The position numbers and the translations under genes are program-made. Shown in pieces: positions 44,701-55,900 of a DNA stretch of 64,000 bases (position 1 is its first letter; every line of letters begins with the position of its first letter). Origin of the DNA: Cliona cf. orientalis (lineage: Eukaryota; Porifera; Demospongiae; Clionaida; Clionaidae); the NCBI GenBank assembly GCA_963930775.1, contig OZ005693.1, positions 7,996,006 through 8,060,005 of the forward strand, written 5' to 3'. The notes beneath the pieces were generated by a model. That model saw only the letters and a program-made list of their open reading frames with translations, had not been told where the DNA came from and ran no database searches.

Positions 44701-47700
44701 CATGTATGCAATATCCGCATTTACTTTTGTACACGTAGTATACTTGCCTCAAGTGAGTGATAATTAATTAGTTTAAGTGTTTCCTGTAGGCCTTGCTACT
44801 ATGTAAATAATGGGATTTACCGCCCGCCCGCATACTACATCAGTTATTTCCAGGACGGGAAACAGGAAATTTATTTGGAGTGGTCTAATACGCAGAGCAA
44901 CTACCGAACCCCTTGCTCATGCACCGAGGATTAATGTGGATAATTTTGTCTACTTCTTGATTTTTTTTAAAGGGTGCTCATGTATAGGGTAGGCATTACA
45001 AATGGGGTTTCCCCACTGCACTTAATTGCAAATTACTCTACTTCACAGTGGGGTGCTGTGCATTCTTTGCACCAATTTGAGCACTAAGTGCATACCGGTA
45101 ATATACTTAGTACATAATGTTGATAGCTGGAATGTCAGCCCACCACCCAGTTTGAGCCTAAGAACCGCTCATGCATGCATCCTTTTTCATCAGACTATGC
45201 TTGTACTACAACTGATGCATGCATATAAACACACACATGTAACAGAGATCGAATGCAGACAACCAAGTGCCCCCTCCAAGCACCACAGCACAAAGCTCTA
45301 TTCCACTGACAGAAGATGGTTATGCAATGCTTGAGCCCGATGGGGATATCACAATAATTACTGACAAAAAGCCGAAAGACTACACTTCGCCTCTGAACGA
45401 CAATTCTGCGTATGATGAGGTGAATGAACAGGATCCAGTGAAAGCTCTAAATGAGCAATCACCGGATCAACTTGGCACGGAAAATGCTCTGGGCAGCGAT
45501 AATTATGACTATGCGGAGCCATACTGGGAGCCGGCAAACAAGGAGGAAGAGTTGATGGACCAGCTTTACTCAACGCTCAAGCTACAGAGAATTCCTGCTG
45601 AAAGTGTGGAGTGAGTTATAAGCAAAACTTGAGTATAGTGTTATCATTATTATAGTTGTCTGTTGGTCCAGCTGTCTGTCATGGGAGGTAGTGTTAGTGG
45701 AAACAACAAATGTAATTGAAAGGACACTTAGTAAACATGCTGTAGTGTGCTAATCATTATCTATCATGTTTCGTAGTGAGTACATTTGCCTTGTACATTT
45801 GCACGTTATATGGAGTAAATTAATGTACACCTTAATAATAAAATAAAATTAATTATACCTTCACACACATGCACACACTCCGGCGTATATATTTGCATAA
45901 TATTATTATATTATTATTTGAATATTATGTATGCCTTCTACAAGCAACACACAACATTACATTGATTATGCACCATAACTTACTATTGTTACTCTTAGAT
46001 TAAAGGAACAACTTGGCAGTGGTCAATTTGGCACGGTCTACCGTGGGCTGTGGAGGAAGGAGACCGAAGGTGGGGGAGAAGTTGATGGAGATGGTGAGGT
46101 GGCTGTCAAGTCACTGGTGAAAGAAGCCAGTGAGCATGAGAGAGTGACGTTCCTGAGAGAAGCAGCCATCATGGGCCAATTCAACCATCCGTACATCGTC
46201 AAAATATTGGGAATTATTTATGATGAGCCAGTTAGTGAGCCAATTATTAAAATTTTAGTACAATCCTGTAATTGTTAATTTTTGCTAACAAACTTTTTAT
46301 GCAGTTAAGAATTGTGGAGGAATTGATGCCAAACGGGGACCTTCTACAACATCTTATCTCATTAAGACCTAAGTGAGTCACAAGTATGTATGCTGCGCTT
46401 GGTTTTACGAGGTAGAATGGCCAACTATTAATTTTTAGAATATAATTGTAACAAATACTGTGATCTAATTGGACACTTGGAGGTCTCTATTTCTCATAGA
46501 GACCTACAAGTTTTCATAGAGACCTAAAAGTTCTCATAGAGACCTACAAGTTTCATAGAGACCTACAAGTATAATCAAAGATGCACAGTACAACAGTAGC
46601 CTAGTCCTCAGGTCAACTACCACGGTTACAGTTGCTATAATATTCTAAATCAGTTAGAGACCTCGTCCAATGGTCTCTACGCTTTTAAGAGACCCTCAGG
46701 CCCTTAGTAGCACCCTCACTTTCGCTCGGGATGCTACAGCCCAGGGCCTTCGGGTCTCATAAAAGGCGTAGAGACCTTGGACTCAGTCTCTAACTATTAT
46801 TTAGTAGTCATCCAATGAAGTTATGAAGTGAGTAGGGATGCCATGGCTATGATATGATTTCTTGCCATAAACCCACATACAAGAAATAATATTATTCCCT
46901 GAATAACTTTTATCTCCATGAATGTAAACAGAGAAGGGGTGAGCAGATGTACGGAGTTGCCTGGTCTCCTGCTCAGCTACACTCGACAGGTTGCCGCTGG
47001 TATGGTCTGCCTTCAAATGAAGCAGTTTATCCATCGGGACCTCGCCGCAAGAAATGTGCTCGTATTTGAGGATGGTTTGTGTAAGGTACGTATATACATA
47101 ATTATTATGCTATACACATTGTATGGAGTACGTGAAATAAATACATGTATGTATGCAGCTATATAATAGATATTTTGTGGAGTATGAGGGATATGGTAGG
47201 GCTCAAATAGAAGTGCACACATGAATAGAGTAAGAACCTAGGAAGCTTATAGGGTGAATACTCACAAAGCCCGACAAATAATGCAGGGCTGCACAGTGCT
47301 ATTGTGTACACACTTCAATACGTACTACGTTGAATTGTGATTGCATGCATGATTTTTCAGCAATTAAGTTCAATACTTCATGGTGCATGGTTTATTTTCA
47401 TCAGAGGTTCCCCCTCCATGCTTCAGAATTGCATGCTACATAATGTGTGTGCAATGTGCAACATCATCCATAAGCATCTGCTAGACTTCATAATAATATT
47501 CAATAATACTATAAAAGACCCCCCCCCCCCCCTCTTGAAATACCATATAGCGGGAAATTTTTGAGGGAGAAAACTTTCATGGATCCGTAGGAAAGGAGAA
47601 TTTTGCGGAGAAAACTTTCGCGGAATGTTAAAACTGGTTGCATAGTGGGTGTGGCATGCCTAAAATTTCTTGGAGAAAACTTTCACGGATGGCTGAAAAA

Positions 47701-50700
47701 TCGCGAAATTTGTGAAAGTTTTCTCCCTCGAAAGTTTCCCGCTATACGGTATCCCTAGAAAACCTCCTGTTGATGGTTTATGGTTGGTCATAGTATTCCC
47801 TTTTTCAGTAGAGGAAATGATTATAGGATGTAATACATGCAATGTGGACTTGTCCTGCATGAACGTGATTAAACAACTTACTAGCTTGTTGGTGAAAGTG
47901 ATATTTTTGTTATGAGCTAAAACAAGTCTGATAATATTAATACATACATGTACATGAGAAAATTACTGTACCTAATGTAACCGTAGTGTACGTCCCAGGT
48001 AAGAAGTGCTTATGCATATATGGGTGCTTAAATGTAACTCGCGATTTTGGCCCGCATAGGTGCTTAGTACCTGGGACAAACAATGCACACGTTTGTATAG
48101 GAGCTGCTACATGAAGTGACAGTGTGCATGCTACTTTAATGGTAACCCACTGTATACATTGGCATACCACGATTATGCATGTGCACATGTATAATATTAT
48201 GCCTGCTAGCGTGTATATGCACACACACAATCGTAACAGTTACTATAATAACTGTAGTGCCCACTCCTGGATAAGCACCCACGTACCACTGGCACTCAAC
48301 TCTGTGTAGTGCACTCTAACAGTACCTGGTTGTAAGGTTCTTTCAATAAGGAAGAGAGGAAGAAAACGTGCGTTGCGTACTGTTGTGTCGTGGCTAAATC
48401 CCTGCTGCAGCTGCATGATAGTGGTTATGGTTGCACAATTAAGTCAAGCAAAACTTTGAAACCCACAGTTGGCCAATACTGACTACCACATGTTTTCTCT
48501 TTACTAGGGTATTGCGAGTTTACTCTCTCTGTGTTGAAATGGCATAATACTCACACAATTGGTATATGACATGCAGAGGTGTCTTTTTGAGCAGCCGTGC
48601 ACACACATAATATTATGGGGCACATGTAATAGTTATTACCCAAGAAATGGTGCAACATGGGTTATGTTGCACAAGGGCTGGATGTTGTCACGAGGGCGTA
48701 GCCCGAGTGAAACATCAGCCCGAGGGCAACTAACCCATGTTGTACCATTTCTTGGGTAATAACTGACTTGTTGTATTTCCCTTCTGGCAAAAACATGAGG
48801 GCATTTCAACCTTATTTCTATGGGAGTGACTGCATTTTACCCTTGGGCAAAATATGTTGCATATGCAACATCACTTCCTGTGCAACATCAGTTATGTTGT
48901 TGTTGCAGAGTCTATGGGAATGAGTCTTAAGTATATAACAAGCAGGATTGGAAAATCAATGCCGTAAACCCATGGATAGCGATACTTTACTGAATCAGAA
49001 GTGTATGATATTAATTATCGAGAAAAGCAAGCGTAGGGATGTATAATGGGTGTGATAAGTTATCCCTACAAATCTTGTTTGTGTATTTTTTGGCACTGCT
49101 ATCCCTACTTCATCCTTCAATTTTATTCAATTGTTTTTTATACTTGTAATAATATTATTTTTGTGGTATGCTTTGTGCACATTATATTTCCATTCCAAAA
49201 TCTCAACCCCTGTATACATTGATCATAATATATTATTCTTATTTGCATAATTACTATGATAGATTGCTGATTTTGGACTGTCCCGAAATGTTCAACATGA
49301 AGCCTACTACATGTCACATGGAGGGATGATTCCAGTCAAGTGGACAGCTCCAGAGGCCCTTCACTATCGCAAGTACTCCACTGCCAGTGATGTCTGGAGC
49401 TATGGCTGCCTCCTCTATGAGATATGGTCACTGGGGTGCAAGCCATTTCATGATCTTGCTAATGCTCAGGTAATCGTACAATGACCTCGACGACCTTTAC
49501 CTAACCGTAACTGTGATGCATTAACTATTGACAACAGCAAGCACAATTAGACCAATCACTATTTGCACATGTGCATGGGGTAATTGTTACTGCAATAAGC
49601 GACTCTTTCTAATCAGGAACATAGAATTCACATGTACTATATTATACATCAACAGTATTACATTGTTTTAGGCATATCTATGAAATTAAAATCCATATTG
49701 GATTTAGTAGTAATAATATTATTGTCATAATAGGTTATGGAAAAGGTTGACTCTGGGTACCGTCTGCCTCCCCCTCCCGGTTGTCCAAGATACATCTACC
49801 AAATCATGATGAAGTGTTGGTAAGTTTCTACAATCTCAATTAAATTAAATATGATTACGTCTCAGAATCATGACTAAGACGATACCATGGGACTTGCTTT
49901 TACTATGTATATGAACCCTTGACCATCTCCCCAGTGGTTGCACAGTGTAACGGTGCATGTGGTAAAAGGTCGTCAATAGAATGCGTACACATCGATCCAT
50001 GCTGGCCCCAGAAATCATGGAGATGGCGTCTAAGATCGACCCTCAACCTTGATAGCGACAGGTTTCGATGCTTCAATCACAGAGACGAACTCGACAGCAC
50101 AGTATTCCTTCCGAATTTCAGGTTGGTCACGTTGCTGCAGTCGCCGCGCGGGCCAGCCCCGGCCCCTTGTGACAATGATGCGTGCTATATATAGCGCAAG
50201 GCTAGCTTTATTTATCCACGGCATTACGTAAGCCAAGGAAACACGTGAAGTTCAACCAACGGTACTTCTCAGAGAAAGTAGCGCTCAGCTTGTAATGTAT
50301 TCGCTGGATACGCGCGTAAGATACTCTACATATTTACTGATTTTCAAGTCCCAGAAAGGCTCCAGCGAGGCCCTGGATTTTCTCATAATTACCTCATAGA
50401 TTACCTAAGAGATTACACCATAGGTTTCATCATACATTACACCACAATTACCTCATAACCACAGAAAAGTAAATTTCTACTGGGGAGATAACTAGAAGAA
50501 AATGATCCAATATAATATTATTATGAGCGTTACCGTAGTTAATCGAATACAACGCATGATCCAATGAAATTAGCATTACGAACTTCTCATGACATTTATA
50601 CACGTATGAACACTTGACCATGCACTCAGTAGCTGCATAGTTGAAATGGTGTATATGGTAAAGGTCGTCAACTAAGGCCAGACCAATTAAATAAGTTGTT

Positions 50701-52310
50701 GCACGGATTCGCTCGCTCCAATTTTTGGGCAAACAGAAAGTTGGGTGGAGCTTATGTACAGTAGAGTGGTTTTTGTATTCTATCTTGATTTCCTGGTCCT
50801 AGATAGTCACATTAGTCTGTCTTAATTAGATTGTGGTCTATAACCACACCCAATTAATTGCTTTTTTTCCTTTTTTTTTCGATCGCTCGCTCCACTTTTT
50901 ACCTCACAATATCCGAGCAACAACAAATTAAATTGGTCTGGCCTAACAGCGCAGTACAGCTAGATTGGTCCGGCGGCACGCTGCTCATGGTGCATGCTAT
51001 ATATAGCGTAGGGATATCTATATATATCCACGGGATTACGTCAGCCTAGAGAACGCGTGAAGTTCGGCCATCGCTGCTCGTCAGAGAAGGCAACACGCTG
51101 CTTGTAAGGTATTCGCTGGATACACGCGCAAGATACTCTACATATTCTACTAAATTTCAAGTTCCAGAAGGGCTCCATTGAGGCCCTGAATTTTCTCATA
51201 ATTACCTCATAATTACCTAATAACCGCAAAAAAGTAAATTGTTACTGAGTGCATAATAGGACTCATTGACGACCTTTACCAGAAAAACGTGCGTTTTTCA
51301 AAATTGAAAAAATTTTTTCCATCAATTATATTTGATTAAGTATGGTAATTTATGTTAAATTTGTAAATCTATTGTGAATATGAGTTAAATTCATGATTAA
51401 TTTAATGAATCAAATGTGAGATCCTCAATAAAAAACACTGTACATGCAGTGACCTGATGAAACTATGTGTGTGAATAATGGTTAGCTACATGATTATGCG
51501 TAGCTACAGTGAAACCTGTAGACAGTGTATACATTGGGGGGGGGGGCCTCTTGTCTGCTGTAGATTGATCATTTCTACTTTGGAGGCTCATAAATCTTTG
51601 AGCATTCAATCAGTGTTAATAAGTTTTAATACACAAGGGTTTGCATACACGAAGCTGAGTCGTTGATCCTTGACAAAAATTTAATGCTCTGAATGACCAA
51701 AATATAGAAGTAGACAGGCAACCAAGTAGTGAAGTTCCTAAATTTCTTATGATTTGTGTTTTATTCTCAGTCCGCTCACAGTGGTTACTAATTTTACAGT
51801 ATACACTCTCCATATGTGTGTCCATGACCAGAGTATATAGCCTGAGAGGTGTCCACTTCTTAGTTATTCTGTTTCTATAGGACCAGAATTGGAAAAATTA
51901 ATTGTCAACTGTGCAGAGGTTGTCACAAGTTGATTATTATAGGTTTGACTGTAGTCTGACTGGTCTCAAACTGAATGTACGTATCATATAGCTATTGAAT
52001 TAGCTACCGGGTGACAAGCAAAGGGTATTAATTATTATAGCAGGTGCTAGCTCATGGCAGAACATGATGATGATTGGATTTTAGTGCATGCATGGTTTTT
52101 AAATGCTGCAGGAATCCAGAAGCAGCATCAAGGCCTATCTTCTGTGATTTTATTACCGAGCTTCAACGTCCTGATTTTAAAATTCTAAAGTGGTCAGAAG
52201 AGGATAAAGCCGTCTCTAGTGAGAAAGCCATGACCCTTGGTGCTCCCATCGAGGAAGGAGCCAGCCTCTTTGAAGATCTTCAGTACACTTACATGCAAAA
52301 GCAAGACTAA
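38729..52310 (+). CDS. TK3: membrane-anchored tyrosine kinase lacking an ectodomain
   Basis: Ten exons: 38729-38747, 41685-41872, 42027-42089, 45246-45610, 45999-46230, 46305-46372, 46932-47085, 49263-49469, 49734-49819, 52112-52310. They give 526 residues with all phases matching TK1 and TK2. Exon 1 encodes MDPATG then splits the seventh codon. The membrane span (about 9-30, [16 protein letters not shown]) follows at once, then RKRR. An in-frame TGA at 38717 closes the frame upstream. Juxtamembrane tyrosines: ANDYSE, DGYAML, AYDEV, NYDYAEP and YWEPA (Tyr183). Kinase motifs: GSGQFG 218-223, Lys249, HRDLAARN with Asp348, DFG 366-368 and activation-loop EAYYMS. Very similar to TK2 and clearly a tandem duplicate. 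A second, protein-identical copy of the last exon lies at 63221-63419. Exon 1 is the least certain exon; it rests on the gtaagt donor, phase and similarity to TK2. Confidence 0.87.
39262..39488. mobile_element. MITE, TIR taccgtatccgatctaattaa
   Basis: A 227 bp element in TK3 intron 1. The left end taccgtatccgatctaatta with acgcg pairs with the right cgtgttaattagatcggata followed by cggta. The interior repeats gcgtgccacc-type words. Confidence 0.85.
40661..40834. mobile_element. MITE, TIR actgtagtgtcccgggtaag
   Basis: A 174 bp element. The left end actgtagtgtcccgggtaag with taccc is inverse to gggtacttacccg ... cccgggacactacggtagt at the right. A diverged relative with similar ends (accgtagtgtacgtcccagg ... 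ctgtagtgcccactcctgg) lies at about 47980-48265 in TK3 intron 7. Confidence 0.8.
42226..42542. mobile_element. repeat copy 1, gtggtgtcgcc ends, with G run
   Basis: Begins cagtggtgtcgccggg and ends gacgccactgg, an imperfect inverted pair. It contains a 20-base G run (42238-42257) and the stretch gggttcatttgcacccaatc. A second copy is at 43699-44134; both lie in TK3 intron 3. Protein frames inside are incidental. Confidence 0.7.
43699..44134. mobile_element. repeat copy 2, gtggtgtcgcc ends
   Basis: Same family as 42226-42542 (shared gggttcatttgcacccaac and catgcacctgtgcacccatc blocks and a gccactgc right end). The copy is longer because a partial tatgtgaccc...gagaaaaggg sequence (from about 43913) is inserted. 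Confidence 0.7.
44611..44888. mobile_element. MITE, TIR aaggccactccaaataaatt
   Basis: A 278 bp element. The left end aaggccactccaaataaatt (continuing to tcctgtttcccgtcc) is inverse to gacgggaaacaggaaattta followed by tttggagtggtct. It is related at the tips to the element at 26555. Confidence 0.85.
46487..46800. repeat. catagagacctacaag tandem repeat plus hairpin
   Basis: Four to five near-copies of the unit catagagacctacaagtt lie between about 46493 and 46572. They are followed by a long imperfect hairpin (about 46653-46800) whose arms are gttagagacctcgtcc ... ctctacgctttta and the inverse ending gtctctaac. The shared word tagagacct links the two parts. In TK3 intron 6; not a CRISPR because no regular spacers are present. 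Confidence 0.7.
47540..47752. mobile_element. MITE, TIR taccatatagcgggaaattt
   Basis: A 213 bp element just after a 14-base C run (47519-47532). The left end taccatatagcgggaaattt is inverse to the right gaaagtttcccgctatacggt. The tips match those of the element at 10982 but the interior (gagaaaactttc words) differs. Confidence 0.85.
48631..48764. repeat. foldback element, agttattacccaagaaatgg
   Basis: Arms agttattacccaagaaatgg with tgcaacatggg pair with cccatgttgtaccatttctt and gggtaataact around a loop of about 60 bases. Further gcaacat words follow to 48900. TK3 intron 7. Confidence 0.8.
49020..49138 (-). repeat. dispersed repeat, copy 1 of 3
   Basis: A sequence of about 115 bp running, on the minus strand, aaattgaaggatgaagtagg ... 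aacaagatttgtaggga ... catccctacgcttg. Plus-strand copies occur at about 60430-60538 and 62440-62555. Likely a short interspersed element; no terminal inverted repeats were noticed. Confidence 0.7.
49917..51287. repeat. diverged direct repeat pair in TK3 intron 9
   Basis: About 49917-50465 and about 50605-51247 are diverged copies of one sequence. Shared blocks are gcatgtggtaaaaggtcgtc / gtatatggtaaaggtcgtca, gctatatatagcg, tattcgctggatac, agatactctacatat, and gaggccctg with attttctcataattacctca. The boundary word ggtaaaggtcgtcaac is inverse to gacgacctttacc at 51270-51283, so these are probably element copies. Confidence 0.65.
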
Positions 52311-52940
52311 ATGGTGTAATGAACTTCAATTTTTTGTGTGAAAAGCTGCAATTGCAATATAATATTATGTTGAGCCTAACTAGTGTGCTTTATCATTAAT
52401 TTGATACTGAATCACTTCCAAATTATCACAAATGCATTACAAAGATTAATCATTAATAATAATTATTATAATTGCATTATTGTCACAACTTGAGTTACAA
52501 CAATCAATAATTAAATTATGAGGACTCTAGAGTTTCCAACACACTATGTAAGAACGTTTAATTATAGGGCAAATTACACATCAGCTGGCATGAAATACAA
52601 GAAACGTATTTAGTTGAAGTGAAGAGTTATATAACCATGAAGAAGAATAATAATGTCCTGTTAATTAATTTTAAGTTTATAGCTGCACGTACTAAAGATT
52701 ATTGACCTCAACAATGGAGTATGTAGGTTGATGTTGATTCTGTTCAACGAAATGAGAGACATCAGTGGTTTTGAAATCTTTTCTCTCTTTGCTTCCATTC
52801 ACTTGCATTGTCAGTAAAATTTGCTTAACAAGATTGCTGTTCTTAATACGAATATGAAGATTGGAGTACTAGTAAACGTGGAAAGCAATAATAGCCAAAA
52901 AGAGAACAAATGTGATCGTAACAGAGAAGTAGATAGCAGC
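51838..52940. repeat. left copy of ~11.1-kb tandem duplication (homologous start)
   Basis: From about 51838 (cctgagaggtgtccacttct) the sequence is repeated at about 62948 (cctgagagatgtccatttct) and continues in step to the window end, with a few small indels and substitutions. It includes TK3 exon 10 and the 3' end of the beta-helix gene. Confidence 0.85.
52311..52868. other. TK3 / beta-helix gene convergent 3' region
   Basis: The plus-strand TK3 ends at 52310 and the minus-strand beta-helix gene now ends at 52869; the 558 bp between holds both 3' ends. The last 177 bases (52692-52868) still read as an open C-terminal tail in the minus frame of the beta-helix gene, beyond its stop codon. Confidence 0.7.
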
Positions 52941-55900
52941 AGTGTGATTTTTGCCTGTGTCGAGGGTGTACCATGTAGAGATAGCCAGAGCAAGTATGTT
53001 AAAATAAACGATTGTTTCTATCACATCATTGATCCTATTCTGGTAAACTTTAGCTAGCAGTCCTTTGAGTAACAACAAGCTGCCAGTGATAAAAGAGATA
53101 GCAAAAATAGTAACTCTAGGATCTCCAGTTGTATTAATGGCTGAAATGAGATATAAGAGAGCACGCGATAATAGTAGCAAGCCAGTCCAGTAGCGATGCT
53201 TAGAAACGTATGGGGCATGATAAGGCTCAATGAAGTGGTGCAATTTTTGATACTTTGTCCATTTAAGAATTGGGTAATTTTGATAAACAAGGAACCACTG
53301 CCAAAAGAGAAGTACAGCTGTATACAAGATACCCATTATCAGAATAACGATAGCTGCTGTAAAGAGAACTAAATGCTTTCCCCTGAGGTAGTCAATGCTA
53401 GCATCAGCCAGCCACACTGTTTGCTGAGAGCCATCAGGATAGTGGAGGACTGTAAAGGAGAGAGAGGTTATGACAGTATTGAGAAGTTTAGTGTACGATA
53501 ACAGAATGAGAGTAGCTAAGGTGGCAACTGGATTTCTTTTAGCAATAAGGCTGGAGAATTTGCTCGAGTGTTCACTGATTAAGATTGTGAGTATGACCAG
53601 GGAGATGATATATACAGGGAAGCCTGACTGTAACAGTGACTTCCAGAATGCGTCCATTCCTTCAAAGAAGCAAGTATCGAACCCTGCCTCAAGATTAAGC
53701 CATGACACAAGTAGTGATGCAACACTTGATGGAAGAACCTCGGTACGGTAACCATTTTTAATCCCCAAAACATTAGCATAGAAGATGATTGCATTAAGTG
53801 TTCCCACAGCAACTGTCAAATTAAGCAGCAAAATGAACACCACCAGAAGTATGCCAGCTAGTAAAGCGGCTATGATGATAGCAGTAAGACTAGCAGGCCA
53901 GTGGGATGGACAACGTACACAGTGTGAACTACCAAGGGATAAACTAAGACCAGGTTGGCAAGTTCCACAGAGCAATCCAGTCCGACCATTAGCACACTGT
54001 GCATCAGATCCATTGGGGAGGTTTAGGTTGATCTCCACTCTCGAGCTGGAGGGGTGACAGTAGTCCAGAGGACAGTGGGGATGGATCAGGTATTGATAGA
54101 TTTCCGAACCATTACTTGTGTTCACATATGCAATCCATGAATTGGTATCCCTGACCAAGGCATTTGATGTCCAATGGCAATCAGAAAAATAAGGGTGTAA
54201 GTTTGTATCACAGTCACAGTGACACCCTTCTTTACTTTCAATGAGCTCAAATCCAACTGAACACGTGGGGCAGTACACTTCAAACTGTAGTCTGACTTGT
54301 GAATTTGCTTTCTCTTTACATGGCCCTTCAATTAACAGTATGAGTTCTTGTCCAGTTTCATTGAAAGATGCTGTGAAGTTGATGACACTACAGTTGCCAT
54401 CATTTGTTTGAATGTGGTGTTGACAGAGTTCACCTCCTGAGCCTAATCGGTTGTAGATTGTGGCTTCTATTGGGCGATTAATCTGGTCAAGTGCTGCTAG
54501 ACTGAGGGGGATTTCTGTTAACTGACCTCTCCTGATGGGTACTGGGCCAGGGTTATAGGTACAGTCTGGTTGGCCATCTCTACAGAAGCAAACTCGAACT
54601 GGCGGAGAGCCAATGTCACCGCTTCTAATATTGCTAATCGAGTAAAAATATTCCAGCCCACCTACAATAGTAGTTGTATTTGAGATTGTATTCTCCTCAG
54701 TAGTATTGATAGTTACTTCAGCTAAGTGATTGACTATGCATCTGTTTAGCAGTCCTCCGTAAAGGCTATTTCCAGATACTATGGCAGTATTTTTATGATA
54801 GTAAATATGTTGACATTGATATTCATTGTCTATGAGCGATTCAGATTCCAGTAATTGGTTACTATGCAGCACTAACGTTTGAATGGGACACTGAGAGTCT
54901 TCAGTGGAAATAGCACATACACCTTTATCAGATACGTAGACTGCTCCTCCATATTTTGCTATATTTGCTGTGAACTTAATAGCTTCTTCCCTCTTTGTTA
55001 ACCATATTGCTTCAGATTTCAATAAATACATTTTTGCATCCATTGCAAGGAAGAGCGCACCTCCTTTCTCTGCACGATTGCTTTCAAAGTTAAGTGTTGT
55101 GTGCAGCAGTGATTTAGCACTGTGAAGCTTTACCTTGATAGATGACCCAACTGCACGAAGGGCTCCACCTTCCTTTGCTGCAGTATTTCCCAAAAAGTTC
55201 AATTTCCCTCCTTGTCTGCAAATGATTTCACTTTGGTAGATATCTGCACCACCTCCATTCTTGACAGCTGTGTTATTTGCTATTGTGACTGTGCCATGTA
55301 TGTGTATTTTGGTCTCGATTGCCTGTATAGCTCCACCAGAGTGTGCGTGGTTGTGTGTGAAGTAAGATTTTTTATCAAATATTAGTTTACTCTGAAATGC
55401 CGTAATTGCTCCCCCTTCATGTAGTATGTGAGTGCTCTTTTGAATACCGAATGGTTGCATGTTAGTCATAATCATATTTGTTAGGGTTACAGTACTTTCG
55501 AGCACACACAATGATCCAGTATTGTTAACGAAAGTTACGCTTGACCAATGAGCAATACTTTCTGTTATGTATAGCGAGCTATAATTTGCATGATTATTAG
55601 TGAATCTTGAAGCTTGAGTATTTACAATAGCCCTGTCTATCACCATGACCCCTCCAATCCTTGCAGTGTTATTGATGAATAGTGTCTCAGTGAATGCCAG
55701 TAAGCCTCTGTCAGCCCATACAACACCACCAGCCCTTGCTTTATTGTTGGCAAACAATGTCTGACCATTGACTATGACTCTGCTTTGTGTGGTATGGTAT
55801 ACTCCTCCTTCATTTTTAGCACAATTTTCAGTATATACAGTGTTTGAGATTTGTGCTGTACTCTGATGCAGTTGCATTACTCCACCATCATTACCAGCTA

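Noticed and set aside
46493..46572. Short repeats at intervals, considered as a CRISPR-like array
   Set aside because: The units are nearly contiguous with no unique spacers of constant length, and the context is a eukaryotic intron.
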